Below, piece by piece: positions 1-8,230 of a stretch of DNA of 20,243 nt. Source of the stretch: Colivivens sp964452915 (GTDB lineage: Bacteria; Bacteroidota; Bacteroidia; Bacteroidales; Bacteroidaceae); assembly GCA_964452915.1 (NCBI GenBank), contig CAYVNW010000043.1:1-20243 (forward strand), given 5' to 3'. Within the stretch, counting starts at the first letter, position 1. The number at the start of each line of letters is the position of its first letter. The position numbers were made by a program, and so were the translations under genes. A model generated the notes under the pieces. The model saw nothing but the letters and a program-made list of their open reading frames with translations. It did not search any database and had not been told where the DNA came from.

Positions 1-230
1 GTTGAGAGGCTTGGCGGGTTCTCGTGCTGCAAAGATACAAATAATCATTGATAATACAAACTTTTTCATGGAAAAACCACTCAAAAGCGGATTTCTTGGC
101 GATTTCCAAATATAAATGTAACGCTCTGCGGTGATTCTCAAACCGTAAAACAATGAAAAAACACCCATGCGGCTAGAGGCGCAAAGCCTTCAAAGAGTTA
201 GTTGTTGCATAAAGGGAAGCGCATCATGTA
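1..230. other. Intergenic end of the chaperone operon
   Basis: No coding region is recognised in this stretch. Just past the last gene, the minus strand has a weak 4-bp TGCG/CGCA hairpin (about 168-183) followed after a few bases by six T residues (about 155-160), which may be a poor terminator. A clear outward promoter sits at 30-60. I cannot tell whether an end of the mobile element lies in this stretch. Confidence 0.4.
30..60 (-). promoter_or_regulatory. Bacteroidales-type promoter facing out of the window
   Basis: Read on the minus strand, TTTG (57-60) is followed after exactly 19 nt by TATCTTTG (30-37). This matches the Bacteroides consensus of TTTG at -33 and TAnnTTTG at -7. Transcription would run leftwards off the window, so the gene it serves is not visible. 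It lies downstream of the chaperone operon and probably marks the start of the next transcription unit. Confidence 0.6.
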
Positions 231-668
231 CTAATTCTTTACAACAACAACCTCAGCCCGTCTTAAAAGATGTCCATTCCTTGTATAGCCATCTTTTTCA
301 ATAGATATAATATATCCATCTGGCTTATCTGAAACAGGTTCCGTATCAGTTATGATACAATAGTCATCATGCGACATTCCGTCTTTAAAATTAATTTTAT
401 TGACGTTGTGTTTTGCAAGCATAGAGTTGAGCTTCTTCTTTACATTTAGAAGTCTCTTTATTGCTTTCTGACTATCCTCCGACTGATTCCATCCATGGTC
501 GGCTATGACATTCTCCTCGCGTGAGAAAACATCAAGAACAGATATTGCGTCAAGGAACACCTCGTCCAAGAGTTGTTCTTCTTTTCTTTGGTTTTCTTCT
601 ATCTGATTAGATAACGCTTTGTTGCTTCTGAGTATGTCGGATATTTTTTGTTCTATTGTTTCTACCAT
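231..668 (-). CDS. Short GrpE-like nucleotide exchange factor
   Basis: The 145-residue product has the GrpE layout. A long N-terminal helix (about residues 1-55) can form the dimer coiled coil, and the C-terminal beta domain ends in a run like the GrpE signature (DGYTRNGHLLRRAEVVVV). GrpE proteins release ADP from Hsp70, and the Hsp70 in the same operon is the obvious partner. Canonical GrpE is nearer 190-200 residues, so this is a compact form. I chose the ATG at 668 because it follows the previous stop by one base, a spacing repeated at several junctions of this operon. An in-frame ATG at 692 would add eight residues overlapping the upstream gene. It is the last gene of the operon. The family call is fairly secure; the substrate is inferred from context. 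Confidence 0.75.
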   Translation of the reverse strand: MVETIEQKISDILRSNKALSNQIEENQRKEEQLLDEVFLDAISVLDVFSREENVIADHGWNQSEDSQKAIKRLLNVKKKLNSMLAKHNVNKINFKDGMSHDDYCIITDTEPVSDKPDGYIISIEKDGYTRNGHLLRRAEVVVVKN

Positions 669-669
669 G

Positions 670-942
670 TTATGATTTGTATTTGTCTGCATTTAATTTG
701 TTGATGTCGATATCCTTGCTTTTGATTGAAGATGATATAGTATCAAATTCATTCTTGTTTTCCAAAACTGGGAACGTAAAGTCAACGGCTAAACGCCGTG
801 CGGGATTTCTTAGCTCCATTTGGGCGGATGCAATTTCCTTTGGATTATATTTCTTCAGTCGCAAGGCTTTTACTTGGGCTTTTACAATGTCAACCTTGCT
901 GGCATCTTGATTGATGTCCAAAACTATATAAGGGTTCTTCAT
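670..942 (-). CDS. J-domain-like protein lacking the HPD motif
   Basis: This 90-residue protein aligns by eye with a J domain. It starts with NPYIVLDI (compare the usual DYYxVLGV), has a helix II ending ALRLKKY, and a helix III ending ELRNPARRLAVDF (compare xLSDPxKRxxYD). At the place of the invariant His-Pro-Asp, residues 33-35 read Asn-Pro-Lys. HPD is what normally stimulates Hsp70 ATPase, so this copy should either act through another surface or serve only as an adaptor or regulator. About 30 extra residues follow the fold, without the Gly-rich or zinc-binding parts of DnaJ. It starts one base after the stop of the 1494-residue gene, and the GrpE gene starts one base after its own stop, so all three are probably translated together. 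The fold assignment is good; the activity is unknown. Confidence 0.7.
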   Translation of the reverse strand: MKNPYIVLDINQDASKVDIVKAQVKALRLKKYNPKEIASAQMELRNPARRLAVDFTFPVLENKNEFDTISSSIKSKDIDINKLNADKYKS

Positions 943-943
943 A

Positions 944-3900
944 TCATGCTAAATCTAAATATAATTGCAATGCGTTTTTAAGTTTGATCCCTTCTGCATT
1001 TAGCGTAGAACTCAAATTTGTGCCGCCAGTAAGAAGAGTTCTTGCTCCCAATGGAAACTGATTAAGTATCTCTTGTCTTTCTGTTCTTAGAGCCTGTGCA
1101 CTTGTCTTATAAGTTGCACTCTTGTTGCACTTGAGATCATTAAAAATATTCATAACCATAGATTTTTCAGATTTATCAGGAATGACGTATTCTCTGATAC
1201 ACATGCCTATCAATGTGCAAAGGTTGTCGCAAACGCGAGAATTGTTTTGATTTACCTTGTATATGTCATAAACCCTCTGTAAGGCTAAATGATATGCTAT
1301 CGTCTTGTTGTTCACCTTCTCGACAATTTTGCTTAGTTCCATATTGACAGAAACCTCTTTGGCTTTGCTTTTTAGGTTATCCAATTTCGTTTGAAGCGTC
1401 GCAGACTTTGCAGGTATAGATGCAAGGTATTTGATTGCACCAATATGTCCTGTGGCTATTGCAAGCAAAACTAGTTGCTCTTCTAAGGTGTTTGCGACAT
1501 TACCTTCAAATTCAGTTCCAAAGGTTTGCAATACAATCTTTATTGTGATTAAGTCAGAATCATTTGCTTCTGCAGCATACTTGCCCACGAGTGCTTCCAG
1601 TGCATTGCCAATATTATTCTTAAGTTGCGTGCAGGATTTCGCAACTTGGTACGCTGTAACCAAATCTTTCAAACCAGAGGCCAAGTCCAAACTATTGTCA
1701 TTAAGTCTACTGACAACGCTTTGGTTGATGAAGTTTCCAAATATGTAAGACATGGTGTTGTCATGCAGAGCATCGCATATTATAGAAAAGACGTTAAGTA
1801 CATCTTTATATTGTGTCGTATTGTCTTTTGTAACATTGGTCAAAACATTTTGAATTTGCGTAGAGAACGACTTATATAATCCTGAGAACTCATGAATGGT
1901 ATCCATCCTGTCATTTGTGAACGCATTTCTAATTTTTGCGACAGACATGGATTTTGCCGCAGTAATGCATGTTTCTGCATAGTTGGATGCATCTTTAAAC
2001 CTCTTATAGTCACCTGTGGTTATATTATAGAGTACACCAACTTTCAGAATATTTTCAGTTCCATAATTCTCATATTCGTAATCCAAAGTCTTTTTTATTT
2101 CAGCCTTACATTTTCTATTCGTGTTAGCAAGGTAAGGCGCCGCTATGATGCATGGATGATCCATGTTCAAATTCGCCAAGGAATTCATGGCATCTTTCTG
2201 TTCCTCATAAAAAGATACAAATGCATTGTCTTTGTCGTTCAAAGCAAGCTCAAAACGACTTAGCAAACTTTGTTGGACTTCAGCAATGGGGATGACAGAA
2301 CCGTCAATAGGATCATCGAAATTCACATTTTCAGGGAGTGAGACAAAAGCATCAGCCTTGCTTCCTCCCAAAGAGTTCTCAAGCGTGAAAGTGTAGGGGT
2401 CATCCCAACTTGTGTAGTCCAAAGAACTTACGAACAACTGGTCACGATATACGGCAGTTAACCAATACGAGATTATTAATTTATAATTTTCCCGGTTAAT
2501 CTTATCGGTTTCAGCCATTCCAAGACATACAATCGCTACATTTCTGAAGAATATGTTATCTTCATACCAATTCTTACCAGATTCATTGAGCAAATTCATG
2601 GCGAGTTCATAATTTTCCTCCTCAAAGCATTTGGAGAGGACATATGATGTAATCAATCTACACAACAATTCTATTTTGTCATGGACATCCGGCAAATAAG
2701 TGGATATTTGATGGTCGTAGCTACCCAGGTTGCCAGCCAAATTCTGTGCTTCTTCCAATGACGCTTCTCCTGTTTTTAATCTGCTGATTTTTCTGTTGAG
2801 GTCTGCCAATGTCTCTTCTGCCTCTTTTATGTAAGAATTATGGCAAAAGTCAACCAATTCATTTTCGTTTGAAAGAAAATCATTTACAAAACAAGAAGCT
2901 GCTTTTGCGCCACAATGCTTGATAAGCCATATTCCATAACGATAGGACAGGTCTTTCTTTTCTTTGGCAAATCCTACATAGCTTAAAGACTTGCGAACAT
3001 CATCTTCGTCAACATTTTTGTCTTGTTTTATCAGACAAATGAGGCTGCGAATTTTGCACCAGGACTTAGTTCTGGTGTCAGCAATGCCATATAGTGCATC
3101 ATATACATTTGTGGCCTCAAGATACTTAGAATCTTGCTCGTATTTATATCCTTCTTTCTTATGTAAGGCTGCTAATTCTGTTTTTACACCCTTTAGGGTG
3201 CCATCGCTCTTGGTCTTTTCACAATGTGTCTCTACATAAGAAATAAAATCATTTAGTGCTACAACACATTCTGCATAAGGTAATGTGTGTGCAAGCTGGA
3301 TTTGAGCGCAGCTCAAATTATCCCAAAGACAACAGACGTTTTCAGTATGGACAGTTTTAAGGTTTATGCCATCCGTCTCCAATGTATTGAAAAATGTTCG
3401 TATTTCTTTTATCTTGGATTCGTCATTTTTAATTTGTGACACTGAAAGTAATTTTATCTCGGCACACTTGTCAAACCAATCTTTGGAAAAAGGCTTAAGT
3501 CCTAGACAAAGTCTGTACGCATTGTCGAAATCATTAGTGAAGCAATATTTTTCAATCAATGAGTTATATGCTCTCAGCAATTTTTTGAATATTGTTTTGT
3601 ATTCTTCTTCTGAAAAAAGAGACGAATGTTCTGAATTAAAAGATAATCCTTTAAGAATAAAATTCTCTTTGCTATCTAAAAATCTTGTTCTTTTTGCCTC
3701 TTCATAATAGAGTGAGGCAAGTAGTGGCTCTGCGTTTGTATGAAGTCCGACAAGTTCCTTTAAGGTATTCTCGGATTTCTCATAATTGCCATCCGATAAA
3801 TACACATTCGCAATGGACAACTTTTCGTCTATGAGAGACTTGTCATGGAATATCGTCAATGACTTATTGACAAGGGACAACTTAGTGTCTGTGTCTAACT

Positions 3901-5428
3901 TTGGTAATGCCTTGAGGACAGTTGCGACATACGGCTTTTGTACAGAAAGTTTTTTGTCATGCAGTCTTTCAAAAATAGACAAGGCATACTTGTAATCAGT
4001 AAGGGCAAATACATTGTCACAAAAATGAGAGAAAATAGTTTTATCCTTTTTATAGATATGGCTTTTTTTTACAAGAAATTCTATGATTGCTTTATAGAAC
4101 TTGTATTCTTCGGTTACAAATGTGTCCAACAATGCAAAATCTTGGTTTATAGACCAGACTTCAGAAAAACATGAGACGGCCTGTGCCTCTTCTTTTTCTT
4201 CACTTATAGTCTCGATGCTTTTTGACACGAACTTTTTATATAGCTCTGCGTCACCAAAGAGACGGTGAGCCTCATATAAGACCTTTAACTTATACCTATT
4301 ATCACAGTCTTTGCTTGCATATATCTTGTTTACAACCTCTTTGTAATAATTTTCGACATTAATGCCATTTTTATGGAATTTCTTGAACAGATCTAATACA
4401 TAATCTTGATTCTCATGATTGGATAATTCATTGAGAAGTGCATTTTTACAGTCCTCTTTAGAATTCAGATCCCATGAATTTTGTACAAAATATTCAAATA
4501 TATTAGAAGCTATTTTTGAGGATGGTTTTGTGAACGTTTGGATAAGGGATACGTCAGGAGTGGTTTGCCAGACATTTTTGAACAAAGCAAAAGCTTTCGA
4601 CGAGTCGGGCTCCGAGGCAATGGCTATAGTACCAGTCTCAAGATATCGTTTTTTATATTTATCAGCGAAAGGTGCAAATAGCCCCAATCCGAAGAGAATA
4701 TCTCCAGAGCTGTTCTTGGAGATGTAATTCAACAAAACGTCCTCGTCAATTATGTCCTTGTCGGTATCTTTTCCAGACTTGTATATGTCATATGCGACAG
4801 ACACACATTCTTTTATTGCGTCTTTGTTGTCTTTTTCAGCCAAGCAATTAGCCAATCTGAAAGCACGGCTAAGTTTTTTGGTCGTATGTAATCTTTGGAC
4901 AGTTGTGACAATGGCTTCTTCAATGTCTTTATTTACGCCTGATTTACAATAATCATAAACCGAGTCCAATGATGTTTCGTAAGAGTACTCATACTCAATG
5001 GCATAAAGGTTGGCATAAAGAGTATACAAACTATATTTCTTGGCAAAATTTGCGTTGCCTCTGTTGTCACATTCTATTGCCTTCAAATATTTGGATGCCT
5101 TGGTATAATCGTGGTCGTTGAATAAGGCATCCGCAACTCTCTCAATATGCAAGACGAGCCTAACCAAGTAAGAAGACACCTCTTCCTTGCCAAATGAAGT
5201 ATCAGAAAGTAGTAACCTCAACTTGTCTAAGTAAGTAAGTTCGTCCTTGTTTGACTTGCCGACCTCAAAATACATTTTTGCCAAATGTTCTGCGGCATCA
5301 GGCTGAGTGTGTAAAATATCCAAGTAAATGCTTTCTGCCTCGTAATTGTCTCCCGCAAGATATTTACAGTCCGCTTTGTCAAGCTTGTTGTTATAATATA
5401 TGTCCTTAATCCAGGATATGAGTCCCAT
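944..5428 (-). CDS. Giant helical-repeat (TPR-like) scaffold protein
   Basis: This 1494-residue protein is predicted almost wholly alpha-helical. Many segments have the TPR pattern of small residues and aromatics in paired helices, for example NYEAESIYLDILHTQPDAAE near residues 28-47, DYTKASKYLKAIE near 106-118, and NYEKSENTLKELVGLHTNAE around residue 560. I see no nucleotide-binding motif, catalytic signature, signal peptide or membrane segment. Solenoids of this kind usually hold partners or clients together, so a scaffold for the Hsp70/J-like/GrpE set encoded around it is the simplest idea, but that is inference. The gene is visibly AT-rich. The frame is open over its whole length, which argues that it is maintained by selection. 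It begins 9 nt after the LysM-like membrane protein gene. I do not recognise a named family. Confidence 0.7.
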   Translation of the reverse strand: MGLISWIKDIYYNNKLDKADCKYLAGDNYEAESIYLDILHTQPDAAEHLAKMYFEVGKSNKDELTYLDKLRLLLSDTSFGKEEVSSYLVRLVLHIERVADALFNDHDYTKASKYLKAIECDNRGNANFAKKYSLYTLYANLYAIEYEYSYETSLDSVYDYCKSGVNKDIEEAIVTTVQRLHTTKKLSRAFRLANCLAEKDNKDAIKECVSVAYDIYKSGKDTDKDIIDEDVLLNYISKNSSGDILFGLGLFAPFADKYKKRYLETGTIAIASEPDSSKAFALFKNVWQTTPDVSLIQTFTKPSSKIASNIFEYFVQNSWDLNSKEDCKNALLNELSNHENQDYVLDLFKKFHKNGINVENYYKEVVNKIYASKDCDNRYKLKVLYEAHRLFGDAELYKKFVSKSIETISEEKEEAQAVSCFSEVWSINQDFALLDTFVTEEYKFYKAIIEFLVKKSHIYKKDKTIFSHFCDNVFALTDYKYALSIFERLHDKKLSVQKPYVATVLKALPKLDTDTKLSLVNKSLTIFHDKSLIDEKLSIANVYLSDGNYEKSENTLKELVGLHTNAEPLLASLYYEEAKRTRFLDSKENFILKGLSFNSEHSSLFSEEEYKTIFKKLLRAYNSLIEKYCFTNDFDNAYRLCLGLKPFSKDWFDKCAEIKLLSVSQIKNDESKIKEIRTFFNTLETDGINLKTVHTENVCCLWDNLSCAQIQLAHTLPYAECVVALNDFISYVETHCEKTKSDGTLKGVKTELAALHKKEGYKYEQDSKYLEATNVYDALYGIADTRTKSWCKIRSLICLIKQDKNVDEDDVRKSLSYVGFAKEKKDLSYRYGIWLIKHCGAKAASCFVNDFLSNENELVDFCHNSYIKEAEETLADLNRKISRLKTGEASLEEAQNLAGNLGSYDHQISTYLPDVHDKIELLCRLITSYVLSKCFEEENYELAMNLLNESGKNWYEDNIFFRNVAIVCLGMAETDKINRENYKLIISYWLTAVYRDQLFVSSLDYTSWDDPYTFTLENSLGGSKADAFVSLPENVNFDDPIDGSVIPIAEVQQSLLSRFELALNDKDNAFVSFYEEQKDAMNSLANLNMDHPCIIAAPYLANTNRKCKAEIKKTLDYEYENYGTENILKVGVLYNITTGDYKRFKDASNYAETCITAAKSMSVAKIRNAFTNDRMDTIHEFSGLYKSFSTQIQNVLTNVTKDNTTQYKDVLNVFSIICDALHDNTMSYIFGNFINQSVVSRLNDNSLDLASGLKDLVTAYQVAKSCTQLKNNIGNALEALVGKYAAEANDSDLITIKIVLQTFGTEFEGNVANTLEEQLVLLAIATGHIGAIKYLASIPAKSATLQTKLDNLKSKAKEVSVNMELSKIVEKVNNKTIAYHLALQRVYDIYKVNQNNSRVCDNLCTLIGMCIREYVIPDKSEKSMVMNIFNDLKCNKSATYKTSAQALRTERQEILNQFPLGARTLLTGGTNLSSTLNAEGIKLKNALQLYLDLA

Positions 5429-5437
5429 ATTATGATG

Positions 5438-5956
5438 CTATTTAAGTTTTAATGTGTCGCCAGGTTGGAGCGGTTTTGTGATGATAGCCTCAATTTCCCT
5501 ATATCTGCTTTCTGTTCCATAAAGTTTCCTGCTAATCTTGCAAGGAGAATCGTTTTTCTTTACGATATAAATAATTTCGGAAGATGGGGTTTTCCTAATT
5601 TGCTTTTCAAGACTTACTATTTCTTCGCTAGCTTCTTCTAACTTAGAGGCAAGTGTAGCAACAGAGTCTCTTAGCAACGTGTTTTCTTTTTCTAATTCAG
5701 ATGGTGCATTGCTGATATCTATCTGTCTTAGAATACATGAAACAACAATGACAGTAATAGCTATGGCAGCCGAAGCCGCCGTAGCTATTTTCCATATTTC
5801 ACTATTTTTATTGTTCGGAGTAGACTTCTCTTGCGAATCTGACAAGAGCTTATAAATAGAGAGATCTGTTCCACAACAGGAACACACAACATCTTCTTTG
5901 TGGTAATCTGGAATACCTGCCTTACCACAAACAGGGCATTTTATTTGTTCGTTCAT
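5438..5956 (-). CDS. Zinc-ribbon / single-TM / coiled-coil / LysM-like protein
   Basis: Four parts can be seen in 172 residues. A zinc ribbon uses Cys7, Cys10, Cys25 and Cys28. One hydrophobic segment covers about residues 57-76. A charged coiled coil covers about 86-122. The C-terminal segment (about 129-172) follows the LysM pattern: YIVKKNDSPCKISRKLYG, then RYREIEAI, then LQPGDTLKLK. LysM domains usually bind peptidoglycan. If the C terminus lies in the periplasm, this protein would tie the cytoplasmic machinery to the envelope; the topology is inferred. It starts 2 nt after the Hsp70 stop. The Hsp70 also carries a zinc ribbon, so the two may share a partner. It has no classical signal peptide, so the TM would act as a signal anchor. 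Confidence 0.65.
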   Translation of the reverse strand: MNEQIKCPVCGKAGIPDYHKEDVVCSCCGTDLSIYKLLSDSQEKSTPNNKNSEIWKIATAASAAIAITVIVVSCILRQIDISNAPSELEKENTLLRDSVATLASKLEEASEEIVSLEKQIRKTPSSEIIYIVKKNDSPCKISRKLYGTESRYREIEAIITKPLQPGDTLKLK

Positions 5957-5958
5957 GA

Positions 5959-8217
5959 TTAACCTCTTAATGCTGTCTTAATATCTATTCCACCACTCAT
6001 ACTATTGAGGACATTTGAATTGTAGGAAATCAAATTTCTGACAGTATCAACATCATGGCGATTTAATGCGTTCATCATGTCATTATAAGCTTTGTCTGCC
6101 TGTGCTGCGATGGCAGGGACGGTAGAATCGCTCATAGCCACAATCTTGAACATGAAGATTGTGGTAAACAAACTGTATTTCTCTGTCAGACTCTCAAGTT
6201 TCTTCAATGACACAACCTTCTCCATCGGGTTGCTTGAAGACTCTGCCTTTGAGATTAGAGATTTTATCTCGATTTCATCATCGGTAGCAATAAATCTGTC
6301 GAATGTGCCGAGAAGTATTTTTGCAATAACAAGATTTATAGAATTGTCGGATTCTTCTGGCGCATGGGCATTGTTCTGGGCAAGGTTTATTTTGTTCTCA
6401 ATGTCTTGCCATTCATTTGCATCCTCTTTGAAGACGCTTTTGGATATTTCCTCGATACTTTCTTGTACCTTGGACATATATTCAGCTTTCTTGTTGTCGC
6501 TGATGGAACTATCGCTAAGAATTCCCTGTATAGAATCAGAGATTGCACCAAGACACTTGGAGTCTTTGTTGCCGCGACCTAAGACAATGTTGGTTGTCTT
6601 GCCAGACTTGTCTATCTTTACTTTTGCGGACAGCTCTTCACTCTCCGTAAGAGAGAATGTGAATGTGAGGCTGCTGTCACTGGGCAGATTGTCCGAAATA
6701 GTGAAGAAGCCGGAAGCAATTTTCTCAAATGTTCCTCCCTCTGCATCAGACAAAATGACGAGTTCGACAATTTTCTGATTGTCAACAGATGTCTTGAATT
6801 TCTTATTTACCTCGAAAGGCAACAACTCGTTTGCATCAATAATTTTTTGGTTGCCAGATTCCAATTTGATGTAGTAATTATGCTTTGTTGTATAAGTAAC
6901 CATAATTGGAGGCTCTTCTACTCCTGCATCATCTGACATCTTATCAAGCTTAGCTCCGCAATGAGGACAAATGGTGCATTCCTTTGGTACCATCTCTCCA
7001 CATTCAGGACATTCAAACTCGTCGCTTAAGGAATGTGCAAGTATGGCAGCACCTTCGGCAATGGCAAGCATTGGCTTTTCCGAAGAAAGTATCTTGTCTT
7101 CGCCATATTTGGCTACAAGCATCTTCTTAACAAGGGGAATGCACGAAGATCCACCAACAAGCAGAATGTTGTCAATGGTCTCAATGGGATAACCAGTCTT
7201 GTCCAGCAACTCGTCAACAACTTCGATAGTGCGTTGAATTAGGGGGCGAATCAAATTTTCAAATTCATCCCTTGTAATGCCGACTTCGATGTCAACCATG
7301 TCTCCGTCTTCAGTCTCCAGCTCTCCGAAGATTTCGATACTTGCAGCCTTTGAGTTGCTTAGTTGCTTCTTGGCACTTTCAATTTGTTTCTTCAACTCAC
7401 CTTGGAATGCAAAGCGCTTTCTGTCGTCTAACGCCTCAATAAGTGCCTGTACATCGACATTTTGTTCTTTGTTCGTTTGCTCAAACACATAGTTCATGAG
7501 AGCCTTGTCGATATCATCGCCGCCTAACCATCTGTCTCCGCCGGTGCCAGACTCAATGAAATTGCCACCTGATGCAACTAAGATTGAAAGGTCGAATGTG
7601 CCGCCGCCGAAATCATATACGAGGAACACTTTTTCTTCGTCTTTTCCCATTTTGTCTACACCATACGAAATGGCTGCAGCCGTAGGTTCTGCAAGCAGAC
7701 GCTGGACTTTCAGCCCCGCCAACTCAGCCGCCTTTCTGGTTGCAGTCTTTTGTTTCTCGTTGAAATATGCAGGAACCGTAATAACAGCATGTGTGATTTC
7801 GCCCAATTTTACGGAAGCATCGTCCTTGAGTTGGCGAAGTATCTGGGCACTTATTTGCTCTGGGGTATATTGCATTCCATTGAGAATTACCGCAACTGAT
7901 TCATCAGTACCGCCTGCCAATTTGTCTATGCCATAAGGATACAGACTCTTTTGGGCTTTCATTTTTTGCACTTGTTCGTCAGAGATGCCTGCACCCATCA
8001 GTCGTTTTACAGAAACGACAATGTTTGGGGCATATTTTTTCCAAGAATTGTAAGGTGAGTTACCGACAACAACCTCTCCGGTCTTCTTGTCTATTGCAAC
8101 ACAAGAACGGCAGAGTTCCTCGTTATCAGGGCCAGTTGTTATTGTTCTGACACAGGTATCCTTAAATGCAACAACCGAATTGGTTGTTCCTAAATCTATT
8201 CCAATTGCTTTAGCCAT
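5959..8217 (-). CDS. Hsp70 (DnaK-like) chaperone with inserted zinc ribbon
   Basis: The 752-residue protein has a full Hsp70 ATPase domain (about 1-395). Visible motifs are the phosphate-1 loop IGIDLGTTNS (5-14), the connect region VITVPAYFNEKQKTATRKAA (145-164), phosphate-2 VYDFGGGTFDL (200-210) and the adenosine motif ILLVGGSSCIP (351-361). A zinc ribbon follows (Cys403, Cys406, Cys417, Cys420), which DnaK does not have. Residues about 440-545 resemble a worn-down substrate-binding beta domain (LPFEVNKKFKTSVDNQ is like the DnaK stretch). The remaining 200 residues are helical and unlike the usual lid, and there is no acidic EEVD-type tail. It lies 13 nt after the GNAT-fusion gene. With the J-like and GrpE genes it forms a self-contained ATP-driven chaperone set, probably specialised rather than housekeeping. 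Confidence 0.9.
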   Translation of the reverse strand: MAKAIGIDLGTTNSVVAFKDTCVRTITTGPDNEELCRSCVAIDKKTGEVVVGNSPYNSWKKYAPNIVVSVKRLMGAGISDEQVQKMKAQKSLYPYGIDKLAGGTDESVAVILNGMQYTPEQISAQILRQLKDDASVKLGEITHAVITVPAYFNEKQKTATRKAAELAGLKVQRLLAEPTAAAISYGVDKMGKDEEKVFLVYDFGGGTFDLSILVASGGNFIESGTGGDRWLGGDDIDKALMNYVFEQTNKEQNVDVQALIEALDDRKRFAFQGELKKQIESAKKQLSNSKAASIEIFGELETEDGDMVDIEVGITRDEFENLIRPLIQRTIEVVDELLDKTGYPIETIDNILLVGGSSCIPLVKKMLVAKYGEDKILSSEKPMLAIAEGAAILAHSLSDEFECPECGEMVPKECTICPHCGAKLDKMSDDAGVEEPPIMVTYTTKHNYYIKLESGNQKIIDANELLPFEVNKKFKTSVDNQKIVELVILSDAEGGTFEKIASGFFTISDNLPSDSSLTFTFSLTESEELSAKVKIDKSGKTTNIVLGRGNKDSKCLGAISDSIQGILSDSSISDNKKAEYMSKVQESIEEISKSVFKEDANEWQDIENKINLAQNNAHAPEESDNSINLVIAKILLGTFDRFIATDDEIEIKSLISKAESSSNPMEKVVSLKKLESLTEKYSLFTTIFMFKIVAMSDSTVPAIAAQADKAYNDMMNALNRHDVDTVRNLISYNSNVLNSMSGGIDIKTALRG

Positions 8218-8230
8218 TTTGTTATATAGT

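Noticed and set aside
656..7936. Several plus-strand open frames of 60-230 codons opposite the solenoid, Hsp70 and other genes
   Set aside because: They lie wholly antisense to well-supported genes, have no domains, and read like complements of coding sequence.
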